Assembly: GCA_963170055.1 (NCBI GenBank)
Contig: CAUJGJ010000161.1
Location: forward strand, 615,001-652,500
Direction of reading: 5' to 3'
Length of the DNA: 37,500 nucleotides
From: Halisarca cf. caerulea
Lineage: Eukaryota; Porifera; Demospongiae; Chondrillida; Halisarcidae
In this document: positions 37,129 to 37,500 of the stretch, piece after piece
Layout of the letters: each line of letters opens with the position of its first letter
How positions within the stretch are numbered: the first letter of the stretch is position 1
Program-made: the position numbers and the translations under genes
Notes under the pieces: model-generated
Told to the model about the DNA's origin: nothing
The model's input: only the letters and a program-made list of their open reading frames with translations
Database searches by the model: none

Positions 37129-37500
37129 CCCCATACCTGTGTACATGTGCAGTGTTCCCCATACCTGTGTACATGTGCAGTGTTCCCCATACCTGTGTAC
37201 ATGTGCTGTGTTCCCCATACCTGTGTACATGTGCTGTGTTCCCCATACCTGTGTACATGTGCAGTGTTCCCCATACCTGTGTACATGTGCAGTGTTCCCC
37301 ATACCTGTGTACATGTGCAGTGTTCCCCATACCTGTGTACATGTGCTGTGTTCCCCATACCTGTGTACATGTGCTGTGTTCCCCATACCTGTGTACATGT
37401 GCTGTGTTCCCCATACCTGTGTACATGTGCTGTGTTCCCCATACCTGTGTACATGTGCAGTGTTCCCCATACCTGTGTACATGTGCAGTGTTCCCCATAC
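37129..37500. repeat. 28-bp minisatellite, at least 13 units, cut by the window edge
   Basis: Units of CCCCATACCTGTGTACATGT plus GCAGTGTT at exactly 28 bp. The only recurrent variant is GCAG versus GCTG. The order (two A, two T, three A, four T, two A) indicates block duplications. Open minus-strand frames are a by-product of the period. Confidence 0.97.

Noticed and set aside
37079..37498. Three overlapping minus-strand frames of 121-139 codons
   Set aside because: The 28-bp repeat is open in all three frames and they encode rotations of the same repeat.
37129..37500. CRISPR-like regular repeat
   Set aside because: Contiguous 28-bp units with two variants and no spacers.

Overview
This window looks like intergenic or intronic DNA from an animal nuclear genome, most likely a marine invertebrate. 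I cannot fix the phylum: there is no rRNA, tRNA or recognisable conserved gene to anchor it. The eukaryotic signs are long GT microsatellites, minisatellites with units of 12 to 58 bp, many short TA-flanked inverted-repeat transposons (MITEs), spliceosomal-type GT/AG signals and a poly(A) signal. No bacterial-type gene, operon, CRISPR array or phage module is visible. Almost all long open frames are by-products of tandem repeats whose periods happen to avoid stops, and they are not annotated as genes.

Layout. Bases 1-1013 hold 32 exact 25-bp units abutting a foldback element. Bases 1241-1504 are a CpG-containing block with TATA, CACGTG and TGACGTCA motifs and a consensus splice donor: the best candidate for a promoter and first exon, reading rightwards. 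Bases 1.9-6.5 kb carry GT arrays, a nested MITE with a 38-codon frame inside, an 18-bp minisatellite, and three loci of one MITE family (C) with parts amplified into tandem arrays. Bases 6.45-14.6 kb carry a MITE with perfect 25-bp ends (D), families A, E, F and H, foldback palindromes and a large compound GT array. Bases 14.6-24 kb hold 40-bp and 14-bp minisatellites, a pair of related exon-like blocks, a 250-bp polypyrimidine tract and more A/E-type MITEs. Bases 24-37.5 kb hold amplified MITE ends, a 105-bp repeat with an open minus-strand frame, the largest GT/CA block, a hAT-type MITE with a perfect 8-bp target duplication, a candidate transmembrane exon near 35.7 kb, and a 28-bp minisatellite running off the right edge.

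Separate clusters of TACGTA/TATGTA/TACATA words (alternating purine-pyrimidine, largely self-complementary) occur throughout, often within otherwise unique DNA. Fourteen of fifteen GT/CA clusters have GT on the plus strand.

How it works together: no multi-gene pathway is visible. The most coherent reading is a rightward gene starting near 1.3 kb with very long repeat-filled introns, but the exons offered downstream (15.76 kb, 35.65 kb) are weak. The MITE families A, C, E, F, J and K share TA flanks and ends beginning CAG, as expected for Tc1/mariner-pogo-like elements. No transposase was recognised, so all would be non-autonomous.
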